Shown here one piece after another: positions 32,807 through 41,528 of a stretch of 64,000 nucleotides of DNA. A program made the translations under genes and the position numbers. Source of the DNA: LMUY01 sp964242215 (GTDB lineage Bacteria > Pseudomonadota > Alphaproteobacteria > Acetobacterales > Acetobacteraceae); contig CAXTCJ010000001.1 in the NCBI GenBank assembly GCA_964242215.1, positions 62,001 to 126,000 on the forward strand, given 5' to 3'. The notes under the pieces are model-generated. The model searched no databases and was not told the origin of the DNA. It saw nothing but the letters and a program-made list of their open reading frames with translations. The number at the start of each line of letters is the position of its first letter. Position 1 is the first letter of the stretch.

Positions 32807-33994
32807 CTAGAGTGTTCTGTCGGCCTCGGCCTCGCCTGGCCGGACCCGTGTCACCCACACCAACGCCAACGACACCAGCGACGCCACCGCCGCGCCGTAA
32901 AACGCTGTCGGCAAGCCGCCGCCGGCCGCCAGCACGCCCATAACGGGGCCGGCCGCACCGAGCCCCAGGTCGAAACAGGCCAGGAACGCGCCCAACGCCG
33001 TGCCGCGGCTTTCGGGCGGCACGCGGCGGACTGCCTCGACCCCGAGCGACGGAAACACCATCGAGTAGCCGAGGCCGGTGAGCGCCGTGCCCAGGAAAGC
33101 CATCACCGGAGTGCTCGCAGCGCCGATCAGCGCCAGGCCGCACGCCTCGATCACCAAGCAGATGACGGCGACCCGGATGCCCCCCAGGCGGTCCGGCAAT
33201 CCGGCAAACAGCAGGCGAGAGACGATGTAGACGGCGCCGAACCCGGTCAGCGCCAGCCCGGCGCCGGCCCAGCCCATGGTGGCGTAGCGCAGCGCCAGGA
33301 ACGCGGCGATCGTGCCGAAGCCGCCCGACGCAAGGATCAAGCCCACGCCCGGCGGCCACATCTTGCCCACCACACTCATGAACGAGATCCGCCGCGCCGG
33401 CGACGCGGGCAGCGCCTTCAACGAGAGCGCGACCGGCAGCGCCAGTAGCGGCATCACCACCACGGCCACGGCCATTGCCGCGAACCCAACACTCCCCAGT
33501 ACGGCGCCCAGCGGCGCCCCCACCGCGAGTGCGCCGTACATCGCGATGCCGGACCACGACATCGCGCGCCCGGCGTGATGGGGGCCGACCGCCGTCACCA
33601 TCCAGGTGTTGGTCGCCGTGGTGAACAGGCTGTCGCCCAGCCCCAGCAGCACCCGCCCCACCATCAGCGCGGCCAGCGCCGGCCCCGGCGGCAGCGCCGA
33701 AGCGAGCAAGTAGGCCAAGCCGCTGCAGGCGGTTGTGACCAGCCCCACCCCCTGGCCGAACTTGGCCCCGCGCCGGTCGGCCAACTGGCCGGCGAATTGG
33801 CGGGTCAGCAGCGTCGCCGCGGGGGCCAGGCCAATCACGACACCGACCATCGTCGTGCCGTAGCCGAGCTGGTGCACCAGCAGCGGCACCGTGGACAGCG
33901 GCAGGCCCACGGCGGAGTAGCCGAGGAAGATGATCAGCGCGAACGGCAGCAGCGTACGGGTGACGCTGCCGACCGGCGCAGGATTGGTGTCCAT
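32807..33994 (-). CDS. MFS transporter
   Basis: 395 residues with about 12 hydrophobic segments. The loop 2-3 motif is GQLADRRGAKFGQG, and LLFAGLPDRLGGIR is the matching loop 8-9 copy, as in drug:H+ antiporter or YhhS-type exporters. The start MDTNPAPVGSV is at an ATG; the large upstream extension is antisense-like filler. It lies 74 bases downstream of the ThDP-enzyme gene on the same strand, so it may export or import a metabolite of that enzyme. Confidence 0.82.
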   Translation of the reverse strand: MDTNPAPVGSVTRTLLPFALIIFLGYSAVGLPLSTVPLLVHQLGYGTTMVGVVIGLAPAATLLTRQFAGQLADRRGAKFGQGVGLVTTACSGLAYLLASALPPGPALAALMVGRVLLGLGDSLFTTATNTWMVTAVGPHHAGRAMSWSGIAMYGALAVGAPLGAVLGSVGFAAMAVAVVVMPLLALPVALSLKALPASPARRISFMSVVGKMWPPGVGLILASGGFGTIAAFLALRYATMGWAGAGLALTGFGAVYIVSRLLFAGLPDRLGGIRVAVICLVIEACGLALIGAASTPVMAFLGTALTGLGYSMVFPSLGVEAVRRVPPESRGTALGAFLACFDLGLGAAGPVMGVLAAGGGLPTAFYGAAVASLVSLALVWVTRVRPGEAEADRTL

Positions 33995-34068
33995 TAGAGT
34001 ATGCGCTCCTGCTTGCTTCTCGCCCTCCGGTGAGGAACGGGAGATGGAGAAGAAAGTGCCGTCGTGCC

Positions 34069-35826
34069 CTAGCGTTTTGCGCGCGGGCGGGAGGTCGCTG
34101 GGCGTGGCGGGGCCTTTCCGGCGGGCTTGCCGGCTGGCTTCACCACGGCGTTGCCGGCGCGCAACTGCGTGACGGTGGCGCGGCTGGTGATCTGCTCCGG
34201 GTCCATCACCAGTTCGATCACCGCCGGGCGGCCGCTTTCCACCGCACGGCGGAAGGCGGGGGCGAACTCGGCGGTTTCGGTGACGGTCTCGCCATGGCCG
34301 CCGAACGCCTCGATCAGCCGGGCGAAATCGGGGTTGGTCAGCGCGGTGCCGGAGACGCGGCCGGGGTAGCTGCGCTCCTGATACATGCGGATCGTGCCGT
34401 ACATCTGGTTGTTGAACACGAGCACGATCGGCGCCACGCCGTGGTGGAAGGCGGTGGCGATCTCCTGCCCCGTCATCATGAACCCGCCATCGCCGACGAA
34501 GGCCACAACCATGCGATCGGGGAAGGCGATCTTGGCCCCGACAGCGGCGGGCACGGCGTAGCCCATGGCGCCGTTGGTCGGGCCGAGGAAGCGCTGCCCC
34601 CCGGAGAAGTTGATGAAACGCTGCGGCCATCCGGCGAAGTTACCGGCGTCGCAGGTGCAGATCGCGTCGGGCGTCAGCAACGTCTCCAGCTCCCGCATCG
34701 CGGTGGCGGCGTTCAGCGCGTGGGGATAGTCGGGTGGCTCCCGCCCGGCCTCGCGGGTGGCGCGCAGGGTCGCGGTCCAGTCGTGCCAGGCCGGTTTCGC
34801 CGGGATAGCAGCAGCGGCGGCGGCGAAGGCGTTGAGGTCGGCGTGGATGCCGATGCGTGGGCGGAATACGCGGCCGATCTCGCCCGGGTCCTGGTGGACG
34901 TGCACGATCGCCTGGCTGCCCGCCGGGTCGAACAGGGTGTAGCCCTGGCTCACCGCCTCCCCGAGCCGGGTGCCGATGGCGAGGATGAGGTCGGCGTCGC
35001 GGACATGCGCCACCAAGGCCGGGTCGGGGCCGACGCCGATATCACCGACGAAGTTGGGCAGGGTGCCATCGTAGTGGCCCTGGCGGCGGAAACTGACGGC
35101 GACCGGCAAGTCGTGCGCGGTCAGGAACGCGTGGATGGCGGTGCGCCCGGCTTCGGTCCAGCCGCCGCCGCCCAGGATGGCGAGCGGTTTGCGCGCGCCC
35201 GCCAGCAAGGCCGCCATCGCCTGCATCGCCGCCGGGTCGGGCTGCGGGCGGGAGGTCTGCGACGGGCCGAGATCGGGCACGTCCACCATGTCCTTCTGCA
35301 TTTCCTCGGACAGCGCGATCACCACAGGGCCGGGGCGGCCGGAGGTGGCGACGTCTACGGCGTGGGCCACGATCTCGGGAATGCGGCTGGCGTCGTCGAT
35401 CTGCGTCACCCACTTCGCCAAGGGCGCGAACATCTGGCGGTAGTCGACTTCCTGGAAGCTCTCGCGGTCGGTCTCGGCGAACGGGATCTGGCCCACGAAC
35501 AGCAGCAGCGGCGTGCTATCCTGCTTGGCGATGTGCACGCCGATCGCGCCGTGGCAGGCGCCGGGGCCGCGCGTCACCATGGCGGCGGCAGGGCGGCCGG
35601 TGAGCTTGCCATAGGCCTCGGCGGCGTTCACGGCGCCCGCCTCGAACCGGCAGGTGACCAGCTTCAGCTTGTCGTGCACGGCATACAGCCCGTCCAGCAC
35701 ATCGAGGTAGCTCTCGCCCGGCACGGCGAACACGTGGTCGATGCCTTGCGCCACCAGCGCGTCGGCCAGTACCCGCCCACCCGGCCGTACACCGCTGCGC
35801 ACCGTACCCGCCCGCATTCCGTCCAT
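34069..35826 (-). CDS. Thiamine-diphosphate enzyme, acetolactate synthase-like
   Basis: 585 residues. The N-domain has FEAGAVNAAEAYGKLTG with the activating Glu62 and GPGACHGAIGVHIAKQDSTP. The cofactor motif is GDGGFMM... to NNQMYG (about 440-470). A C-terminal Lys/Arg/Pro-rich tail of about 25 residues (KPAGKPAGKAPPRP) is unusual. Such enzymes decarboxylate 2-oxo acids and transfer the fragment (acetolactate synthase, sulfoacetaldehyde acetyltransferase, oxalyl-CoA and benzoylformate decarboxylases); this one lacks a partner regulatory subunit, so the substrate is open. AGGAA lies 6 bases ahead of the ATG at 35826; another ATG at 35832 is possible. Confidence 0.82.
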   Translation of the reverse strand: MDGMRAGTVRSGVRPGGRVLADALVAQGIDHVFAVPGESYLDVLDGLYAVHDKLKLVTCRFEAGAVNAAEAYGKLTGRPAAAMVTRGPGACHGAIGVHIAKQDSTPLLLFVGQIPFAETDRESFQEVDYRQMFAPLAKWVTQIDDASRIPEIVAHAVDVATSGRPGPVVIALSEEMQKDMVDVPDLGPSQTSRPQPDPAAMQAMAALLAGARKPLAILGGGGWTEAGRTAIHAFLTAHDLPVAVSFRRQGHYDGTLPNFVGDIGVGPDPALVAHVRDADLILAIGTRLGEAVSQGYTLFDPAGSQAIVHVHQDPGEIGRVFRPRIGIHADLNAFAAAAAAIPAKPAWHDWTATLRATREAGREPPDYPHALNAATAMRELETLLTPDAICTCDAGNFAGWPQRFINFSGGQRFLGPTNGAMGYAVPAAVGAKIAFPDRMVVAFVGDGGFMMTGQEIATAFHHGVAPIVLVFNNQMYGTIRMYQERSYPGRVSGTALTNPDFARLIEAFGGHGETVTETAEFAPAFRRAVESGRPAVIELVMDPEQITSRATVTQLRAGNAVVKPAGKPAGKAPPRPATSRPRAKR

Positions 35827-35892
35827 CGGCATTTCCTTACTTCCCGCCGGGCAGGATAGGCGAGCGCGCCGACCCATGCCATCCTGCGCGCC

Positions 35893-36135
35893 ATGCGAGC
35901 CATTTTCGTTCAAGTCAAATGCGAGATGGGCCAGGCCTACAAAGTCGCCCGCGCCTGCGTGGACGGGGTGGCCGAGTGCTCCGAGATCTACTCGACCTCC
36001 GGCCAATACGATCTGCTCGGCAAGTTCTATCTGGAGCCGGACCAGGATACCGGGCTGTTCGTGACCGAGCGGATCCAGACCCTACCCGGCGTGAAGGACA
36101 CCTACACGCTCATCACGTTCAACGCATTTGCCTGA
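35893..36135 (+). CDS. Lrp/AsnC ligand-binding (RAM) domain-only protein
   Basis: 80 residues. MRAIFVQVKCEMGQAYKVARA to LPGVKDTYTLITFNAFA is an AsnC-type RAM domain without a DNA-binding helix-turn-helix. Such stand-alone RAM proteins bind amino acids and may tune a partner. It is divergent from the ThDP-enzyme gene (66 bases apart) and overlaps the next gene by TGATG, so it is translated with the binding protein. Function unknown. Confidence 0.85.
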   Translation: MRAIFVQVKCEMGQAYKVARACVDGVAECSEIYSTSGQYDLLGKFYLEPDQDTGLFVTERIQTLPGVKDTYTLITFNAFA

Positions 36136-36905
36136 TGGAGGCCCCGATTCGTCACCTATTGCTCGCCACTGCCCTGCTGCTGCCCATCGCCGCCCAAGCC
36201 GCCGATGTCACCGTGATGATCTCCGGCGGCTTCATGTCCAGCCTGCAGGCGCTCGCGCCGGGGTTCGAGAAGGCGTCGGGGGACCACGTCGTGATCGTAG
36301 GCGGGCCTTCGATGGGCACGACGGCGAACGCGATCCCGAACCGCCTGTCACGGGGCGAGCCGGATGACGTGCTGATCATGGTGGGCTACGCGCTGGACGG
36401 CCTGTTGAAGGACGGCCGCGCCATGCCGGGCAGCAAGGTGGACGTGGCGATCTCGCCCATCGGGATGGCGGTGAAGGCGGGCTCGCCGGTGCCGGATATC
36501 AGCACGGTGGACAAGCTGCGCGCCGTGCTACTGGCCGCCAAGTCGATCGCGTATTCGGACAGTGCCAGCGGCGTCTACATCCAGAACGAGATGTTCAAGA
36601 AGCTCGGCATCGAGGACCAGGTGAAGGGCAAGGCCCACATGATCCCGGCTACCCCGGTGGGCGAGATCGTGGCCAAGGGCGACGCCGAGTTGGGGTTCCA
36701 GCAGGTGGCGGAATTGCTTCCCGTGCCCGGCATCACCTTCGCCGGTCAGCTCCCGCCGGCCGTGCAAGATGTGACGGTCTACTCCGCGGGGATTGCCAGC
36801 ACGTCGAAGGAGCCTACGGCCAGCAAGGCCTTACTCGCCTACCTCACCTCGGCGCAGGCCACCCCGGTGCTGCAAAAGATGGGGCTACAGCCCCCTGCAC
36901 GTTAA
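36135..36905 (+). CDS. Periplasmic substrate-binding protein, ModA-like
   Basis: 256 residues. Signal peptide MEAPIRHLLLATALLLPIAAQA, then a type II binding fold: VTVMISGGFMSSLQALAPGFEK, PSMGTTANAIPNRLSRGEPDDV and IAYSDSASGVYIQNEMFKKLGI. This is the molybdate/tungstate-type (ModA/WtpA) fold, but no ModB permease or ModC ATPase is nearby. Coupling with the RAM protein suggests an amino-acid or oxoacid-related regulatory or transport role rather than metal uptake; that is inference. A family A repeat begins at the base after its TAA. Confidence 0.78.
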   Translation: MEAPIRHLLLATALLLPIAAQAADVTVMISGGFMSSLQALAPGFEKASGDHVVIVGGPSMGTTANAIPNRLSRGEPDDVLIMVGYALDGLLKDGRAMPGSKVDVAISPIGMAVKAGSPVPDISTVDKLRAVLLAAKSIAYSDSASGVYIQNEMFKKLGIEDQVKGKAHMIPATPVGEIVAKGDAELGFQQVAELLPVPGITFAGQLPPAVQDVTVYSAGIASTSKEPTASKALLAYLTSAQATPVLQKMGLQPPAR

Positions 36906-37017
36906 CTCCCTCTCCCCTTGAGGGAGTAGGGTCGGGGTGAGGGGTGGCGACACACCCATTGTTCGTCGCGTGGCCCCCCTCCCCCCGGGCTTCCTCCCTC
37001 AAGGGCAGTGGGAGAAG
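36906..37017. repeat. Family A repeat pair
   Basis: Arm CTCCCTCTCCCCTTGAGGGA at the left and an inverted arm ending CTCCCTCAAGGGCAGTGGGA at the right, separated by about 40 bases containing GTCGCGTGGCCC. It starts directly after a TAA stop and ends 6 bases before the stop of the next gene on the other strand, so it fills the convergent gap. Confidence 0.85.
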
Positions 37018-37023
37018 ATACCG

Positions 37024-38031
37024 TTAGAACTTGACCACACCGCGCAACCAGAACTGGTCGCGCAGTTCGCGGTTGTAGGCGAACACCTCATGGTCCCAGT
37101 GCGCCTCGAACACTACGTCGTGACTCAGATTGTAGCTGACGATCGGCCCGATCGCGAATGTCTCGCCCTTGTTGCCCGGCCCGGCACCCAACGTGTCGAA
37201 CGTCGCCAGAGACGTGTTGGTGTCGACCACCTGCCCGTTCTGCGTGTCGTTGCCAACCTGCTTGTAGTAATACCCGCCGATACCGAACGCGAGCTGCGGT
37301 GACAGATACTGCTGGAACGCATAAGTGAAGTAGAACTCATCACCCGACTTATAGTGTGTAGCCTGGTTCTGGGTGTTGATCGATGCACTCATGTTCAGGC
37401 TGAATTCCTGACCGGTCTTGTTCAGGTAGGTGAATTCCAACGCCGGGCGGTAGCTCCAGTAGTTAAGGCCGATATTGTTGCCGATTGGGTCGTTCTTGGA
37501 ATACCGGCCGGTCGGCGCGGTGAACTCCAGCGGCGAGAAGACGAAGTGGAAATCCGTGCCCGGAACATCAAAACCCAGGAACAGGGGAACGACCGTGACG
37601 TCACCGAAGCCGCCTTTCTCGTTGGCCGACGCCTCCGGCACACCAGCGATCGTGGACAACCCGGCACGCGAGTTGGCGATCGGCTCGTAGATCGCAGAAC
37701 CGATCGTCGCGTTGATGTACGGGATCTTGAAGTCGGGCACGTAGGCCGCCGAGACAACGTCCGCCTCGATCGTGTTGCGGAACTTGGTTCCGAACACCCC
37801 GTTCGGCCCAAGGTTGAGGCTGACCTGCTTACCCTGACCGTTTGTGAACTGGCCCGAGGTCTGGATGTTGATGTCGTCGCGCAGGTAGACACCGGGCGCC
37901 AGCGGAAGTCCGGCCAGCGTGTCGATGTAGCCGAGGTCGGCATGCGACTGGCCGAATTCGGTCGCGTGAGCGCTGACCGCTGCAAACACCAATGCCGCCG
38001 ACAGGCCTGACGTCGTAAGACGAAGCGTCAT
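37024..38031 (-). CDS. Outer-membrane transporter-like protein, MetA/SphA (phenol degradation) family
   Basis: 335 residues. Signal peptide MTLRLTTSGLSAALVFAAVSAHA. The mature protein is an aromatic-rich beta-strand sequence (GQSHADLGYIDTLAG, PGVYLRDDINIQTSG, YWSYRPALEFTYLNKTGQEF, EVFAYNRELRDQFWLRGVVKF) ending in Phe, as for beta-barrel proteins. The family accompanies meta-cleavage pathways for phenol and may import hydrophobic substrates. No phenol gene is adjacent, so the solute is unknown. Confidence 0.82.
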   Translation of the reverse strand: MTLRLTTSGLSAALVFAAVSAHATEFGQSHADLGYIDTLAGLPLAPGVYLRDDINIQTSGQFTNGQGKQVSLNLGPNGVFGTKFRNTIEADVVSAAYVPDFKIPYINATIGSAIYEPIANSRAGLSTIAGVPEASANEKGGFGDVTVVPLFLGFDVPGTDFHFVFSPLEFTAPTGRYSKNDPIGNNIGLNYWSYRPALEFTYLNKTGQEFSLNMSASINTQNQATHYKSGDEFYFTYAFQQYLSPQLAFGIGGYYYKQVGNDTQNGQVVDTNTSLATFDTLGAGPGNKGETFAIGPIVSYNLSHDVVFEAHWDHEVFAYNRELRDQFWLRGVVKF

Positions 38032-38121
38032 TCTGGAACCCCCCAGGAAGCGGCTGTTGTTCGGTGGTCACACCGATGCCTTTTGTCCCTGACACGATCT
38101 AGAAATTAAGCACCAGCGTCG

Positions 38122-39309
38122 TCAAGCAGTTGCGGGCCGGGCCACCCGCCTCGTCTCCGGCATGGCTACCCATAGTAGCGCAAATGCCACAATCCCCGCC
38201 GCAGCGAGCGCGAGGAAGGCAGCACTCAGACCATACCGGTCGGTCACCACCCCGGTCAGTGCATTGCTCGCCGCCGCGGCCGCTGCGATGGCGAGGCCGA
38301 TGAACCCCATCGACACGTTGAACCGGCCGCTCTCGCGCGCGATGTCCGCCACAACCAGCGGCAGCATCACGCCGAACACCGCGCCGCTGACCCCGTCCAG
38401 CGCCTGGATCGCGACCACCGCCTCCGGTTGGTTGGTGAGGGCGAACAGCGCCCCGCGCAACGGCACCGCCGCGAACCCCCAGAGCAGCACCGGGCGGCGT
38501 CCCCAGCGGTCGGCGGCGCGGCCCACGGCCGGAGACACGGCGGCGACCAGGACCTGCGGCACGATCAGGCACGCCGCGATCACCAGCTCGCCGATGCTGC
38601 CGGCGCTGCGCGTTACCTCCACGGCGGCGAGCGGGAACATGGCGGCGTTGGCCAGATGGAAACCGCCGCAGGCGATTGCGAAGAACAGCAGCCGGCGATC
38701 CGTCAGCATCAGGCGCAGCGGCACGGCCGGCGGCTTGACCGTGGCCTCGGCGTTCGGTGCGCGGATCACCGCCAGGGCCGCGAACGCGGGAATGACGAGG
38801 ACTGCGGCCAGGATGAAAACCGACCGCTCCGATATCCAATACCCCACCGCCCCCATCAGCCCGGCGGCCACCCCGCTGCCGATGGAGGCGAAGCGGGCGT
38901 TGCGGCCGAGCCGCTCGCCGAACGGATGATTGCGGTCCTGCGCCACGCCCAGGCTGAGTGCCGCGATCACCGGGCCGAGGAGGCAACTGGCCACGCCGTG
39001 CAGCACCTCGACGACCAGCACCGGCAGCCGCTCGGGGAAGGCGGCCAGGATCAGCGCGGCGGCGGCGATCGCGGCGACCGCGAAGGTGGCCAGCCGGCGC
39101 TTGTCCCGCGATGCATCCACCATCGCGCCCGCGGGCATCTGGACGACCAATGTCGTGAGCGTGCCAATGCTGAGCGCCAGGCCGATCTGGCCCTGGGTCC
39201 AGGCTTGCGAGGCGAGGTAGGCGGCGATGAACGGGCCGAACCCGGTCTGCACGTTCGCCACGAAGAAATTCAGCCAATCGAGCCCGACCGAACTCCGGTC
39301 CTTTGGCAC
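38122..39309 (-). CDS. MFS transporter
   Basis: 395 residues from a GTG, about 12 hydrophobic segments. The loop motif DASRDKRRLA and VGRAADRWGRRPVLL mark the two repeated halves. Not closely related to the other MFS protein of the window. It starts 8 bases after the PRC-barrel protein stop on the same strand, so they probably share a transcript. No clear substrate. Confidence 0.8.
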   Translation of the reverse strand: MPKDRSSVGLDWLNFFVANVQTGFGPFIAAYLASQAWTQGQIGLALSIGTLTTLVVQMPAGAMVDASRDKRRLATFAVAAIAAAALILAAFPERLPVLVVEVLHGVASCLLGPVIAALSLGVAQDRNHPFGERLGRNARFASIGSGVAAGLMGAVGYWISERSVFILAAVLVIPAFAALAVIRAPNAEATVKPPAVPLRLMLTDRRLLFFAIACGGFHLANAAMFPLAAVEVTRSAGSIGELVIAACLIVPQVLVAAVSPAVGRAADRWGRRPVLLWGFAAVPLRGALFALTNQPEAVVAIQALDGVSGAVFGVMLPLVVADIARESGRFNVSMGFIGLAIAAAAAASNALTGVVTDRYGLSAAFLALAAAGIVAFALLWVAMPETRRVARPATA

Positions 39310-39317
39310 GGGACCGA

Positions 39318-39722
39318 CTATTTCTCGTTGTCTGCCGCGGGCACCGGCGGCGCGGGCGGCCCCACGATCGTGGCCGGCTTGCTCCGGTCGGTGTATTCCG
39401 GCGCCGCCCGCACCTGTGCGTCCGTCAGGTCGATCACCACCCGTTTGTCCGCCGCATCCAGCGCTGGCACGTGCACCGACGGCCAGCTGACCGCGACCCG
39501 GCGCGCGCCGAGCCCCATGTAGCCACCGACGTCCACGACAATGGCTCGGGGCTGTCCGGTCGGGTCGACCACCACGTCCACGATACGCCCGATCTCCTTG
39601 CCGTCCTCGTCGCGCACCATGCGGCTCAGCACGCCGGTGGCATCCGCCTTGGTGACTTCGGGCACCGGATCCGCCGCCATCACGAGCAGCGCCGCGCCCA
39701 CCAGAACCCACCAACTCCGCAT
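39318..39722 (-). CDS. Exported PRC-barrel domain protein
   Basis: 134 residues from an ATG with GGGAGG seven bases ahead; earlier in-frame starts have no such site. MRSWWVLVGAALLVMAA is a signal peptide or anchor. DGKEIGRIVDVVVDPTGQPRAIVVDVGGYMGLGARRVAV is a PRC-barrel, a small beta-barrel that in other proteins binds ribosome or photosynthetic partners. It precedes the MFS gene. Unknown role, probably periplasmic. Confidence 0.78.
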   Translation of the reverse strand: MRSWWVLVGAALLVMAADPVPEVTKADATGVLSRMVRDEDGKEIGRIVDVVVDPTGQPRAIVVDVGGYMGLGARRVAVSWPSVHVPALDAADKRVVIDLTDAQVRAAPEYTDRSKPATIVGPPAPPVPAADNEK

Positions 39723-39817
39723 CGCCGCGCCCTCCCGCATCGTCGCATCCATGCACCTGCATCCCGGACCCGGCAAGCTGCGTTCAGAGCGGAACGGATC
39801 GAACGAAAAGGTGCGAC

Positions 39818-40168
39818 ATGGTGCAGGAGAAACAGGGCCGGACGGCGCTGCTGGAGATCAGCTTCGCCGCGATGGGCGTGCTAAAGCTGGTCGGCTTGGA
39901 ACGCCGGCTGTTCCGTCGCTGGGGCATGACGCCGCGGGAGATGCGGCGGATCGGCGTGGTCGAGACGGCCGGCGCATTCATGGTGGCCAACGACGCAACG
40001 CGACCGATCGGGGCCGCCGGGCTGGCGGTGATCTCGGCGATGATGCTGGCAAGGGAACTGCGCGAGGGCGAGGCTGAACTGATCCTGCCCCGGCTCGTTG
40101 TGACCCTGCTTGCGATCCGCACCGCGATGGCAGGTGGCTCGAAACTCCGCGCCCGCGTCGAGGCATGA
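39818..40168 (+). CDS. Small membrane protein of unknown function
   Basis: 116 residues with two weakly hydrophobic helices (VVETAGAFMVANDATRPIGAAGLAVISAMMLA and LPRLVVTLLAIRTAMA). No recognised family, though the pattern resembles DoxX-like small membrane proteins. It overlaps the next gene by ATGA, tying it to the binding protein. Divergent from the PRC-barrel gene. Confidence 0.62.
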   Translation: MVQEKQGRTALLEISFAAMGVLKLVGLERRLFRRWGMTPREMRRIGVVETAGAFMVANDATRPIGAAGLAVISAMMLARELREGEAELILPRLVVTLLAIRTAMAGGSKLRARVEA

Positions 40169-41373
40169 GGCTTACCCGCCGCACCCTGCTCGCGGCGGCC
40201 GCCCCGCTGGCGCTAGCCCGGCCGGCGCTGGTGCGCGCGCAGTCACTCGAGGGCGCGCCAATTCGCATCGGCGAGATCAACAGCTACTCGACCGAGCCGG
40301 CGTTCACCGAGCCCTACCGCAAGGGCTGGCAGATGGGCGTGGCCCACGTGAACGATCTGGGCGGGGTGAACGGCCGCAAGCTCGAGGTCATTTCCCGCGA
40401 CGATGCCGGGCGGCCGGAGAACGCCGCCCGGATGGCCGCCGAGTTGGTGACCGACCAGAAGGTCGATCTGCTGGCCGGGGGGTATCTGTCCGATGTCGGG
40501 CTGGCCATCAGCGCCTATGCCTTGCAGGCCAAGAAGCTGTATGTCGCGGGCGAGCCGTTGACCGATGCGCTCACCTGGGCGAAGGGCAACCGGTATACCT
40601 ATCGCGTTCGCCCCTCGATCTTCATGCAGGTGGCGATGCTGATCCCGGCGGCGGCGGCGTCGCCTGCCAAAACATGGGTGACGGTGGCGCCCGACTACGA
40701 ATACGGCCGGGCGGCGGTGAAGTGGTTCCGCCAACTGCTGTCGGCGAAGCGGCCGGACGTGCGGTTCGTCGGCGAGCAGTGGCCGGCATTGGGCCATGTC
40801 GATGCCGGCGCGGTCGCCGGCGCGCTCAAGCAACCGGCGCCGGACGGCATCTTCAACGCATTGTTCGGCGCCGACCTGCTGGGCCTGGTGCGGAACTCGC
40901 AGGGTTTGTTCGACAACCGGGTCGTGGTCTCGCTACTGACCGGCGAACCGGAATACCTGGACCCCCTGGCGGGCGACACGCCTGTCGGCTGGTACGTAAC
41001 CGGGTATCCATGGAGCTTTTCCGACGAGCCGAGCAACAAGCAGTTCGTGCTCGACTACATGCTGCGCTATCACGAACCACCGACGATGGGCTCGGTGGTC
41101 GGCTCGGCCATGATCAGCGCGATCGGGTCCGGCATCCTGAAGACGGGCAACACGCAGACCGAAGCAATGGCCGACGGGTTCGCCGACGCTGCGTTCACCA
41201 GCCCGTTCGGCATTTGCCGGTTCCGCGCGATCGACCATCAGAGCACGCTAGGCACCTATGTCGGACGGCTGACCAAGCAGGGCGACAAGGGCGGCATGGT
41301 CGACTGGCGCTACGTCGACGGCGCCTCGGTGATGCCGCCGGACGACGTGGTGCGGCAACTCCGCCCAAGCTGA
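40165..41373 (+). CDS. Orphan branched-chain-type ABC substrate-binding protein
   Basis: 402 residues. Signal peptide MRLTRRTLLAAAAPLALARPALVRA with a twin-arginine-like start, then APIRIGEINSYSTEPAFTEPYRKGWQ and NDLGGVNGRKLEVISRDDAGRPENAARMAAELV, a peripla_BP_6 domain. No permease or ATPase gene lies nearby. It may serve one of the two importers in this window, or one elsewhere, or act as a sensor. Its ATG overlaps the stop of the small membrane protein. Confidence 0.88.
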   Translation: MRLTRRTLLAAAAPLALARPALVRAQSLEGAPIRIGEINSYSTEPAFTEPYRKGWQMGVAHVNDLGGVNGRKLEVISRDDAGRPENAARMAAELVTDQKVDLLAGGYLSDVGLAISAYALQAKKLYVAGEPLTDALTWAKGNRYTYRVRPSIFMQVAMLIPAAAASPAKTWVTVAPDYEYGRAAVKWFRQLLSAKRPDVRFVGEQWPALGHVDAGAVAGALKQPAPDGIFNALFGADLLGLVRNSQGLFDNRVVVSLLTGEPEYLDPLAGDTPVGWYVTGYPWSFSDEPSNKQFVLDYMLRYHEPPTMGSVVGSAMISAIGSGILKTGNTQTEAMADGFADAAFTSPFGICRFRAIDHQSTLGTYVGRLTKQGDKGGMVDWRYVDGASVMPPDDVVRQLRPS

Positions 41374-41390
41374 CTTCATCATCCTCCCTC

Positions 41391-41514
41391 GTGTCTTCAC
41401 GGGGGAGGTGGCGGCGAAGCCGACGGAGGGGGCATTCGGGCACAGTTCGTACTGGTGGCAGCCCCCTCCACCATGCTTCGCATGGTCCCCCTCCCCCGCT
41501 TCGCGAGGGAGGAT
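41391..41514. repeat. Family B dispersed repeat, complete copy
   Basis: 124 bases from ATCCTCCCTC to GCGAGGGAGGAT, with GAGGTGGCGGCGAAGCCGAC and CACCATGCTTCGCATGGTCC, lying in the convergent gap between the binding protein and dedA stops. Confidence 0.9.
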
Positions 41515-41528
41515 GAAAAAGACCGCCG

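Noticed and set aside
34030..35859. A 609-codon frame opposite the ThDP enzyme
   Set aside because: Antisense shadow; the minus-strand frame carries the cofactor motifs and the plus frame has none.
38122..39762. A 546-residue MFS protein with a long N-terminal extension
   Set aside because: The extension reads the PRC-barrel gene out of frame; MFS sequence begins at the GTG 39309.
2694..41514. CRISPR-like spacing of the family B repeats
   Set aside because: The copies are kilobases apart, differ in length, have no spacers and no cas genes; they are dispersed intergenic elements.
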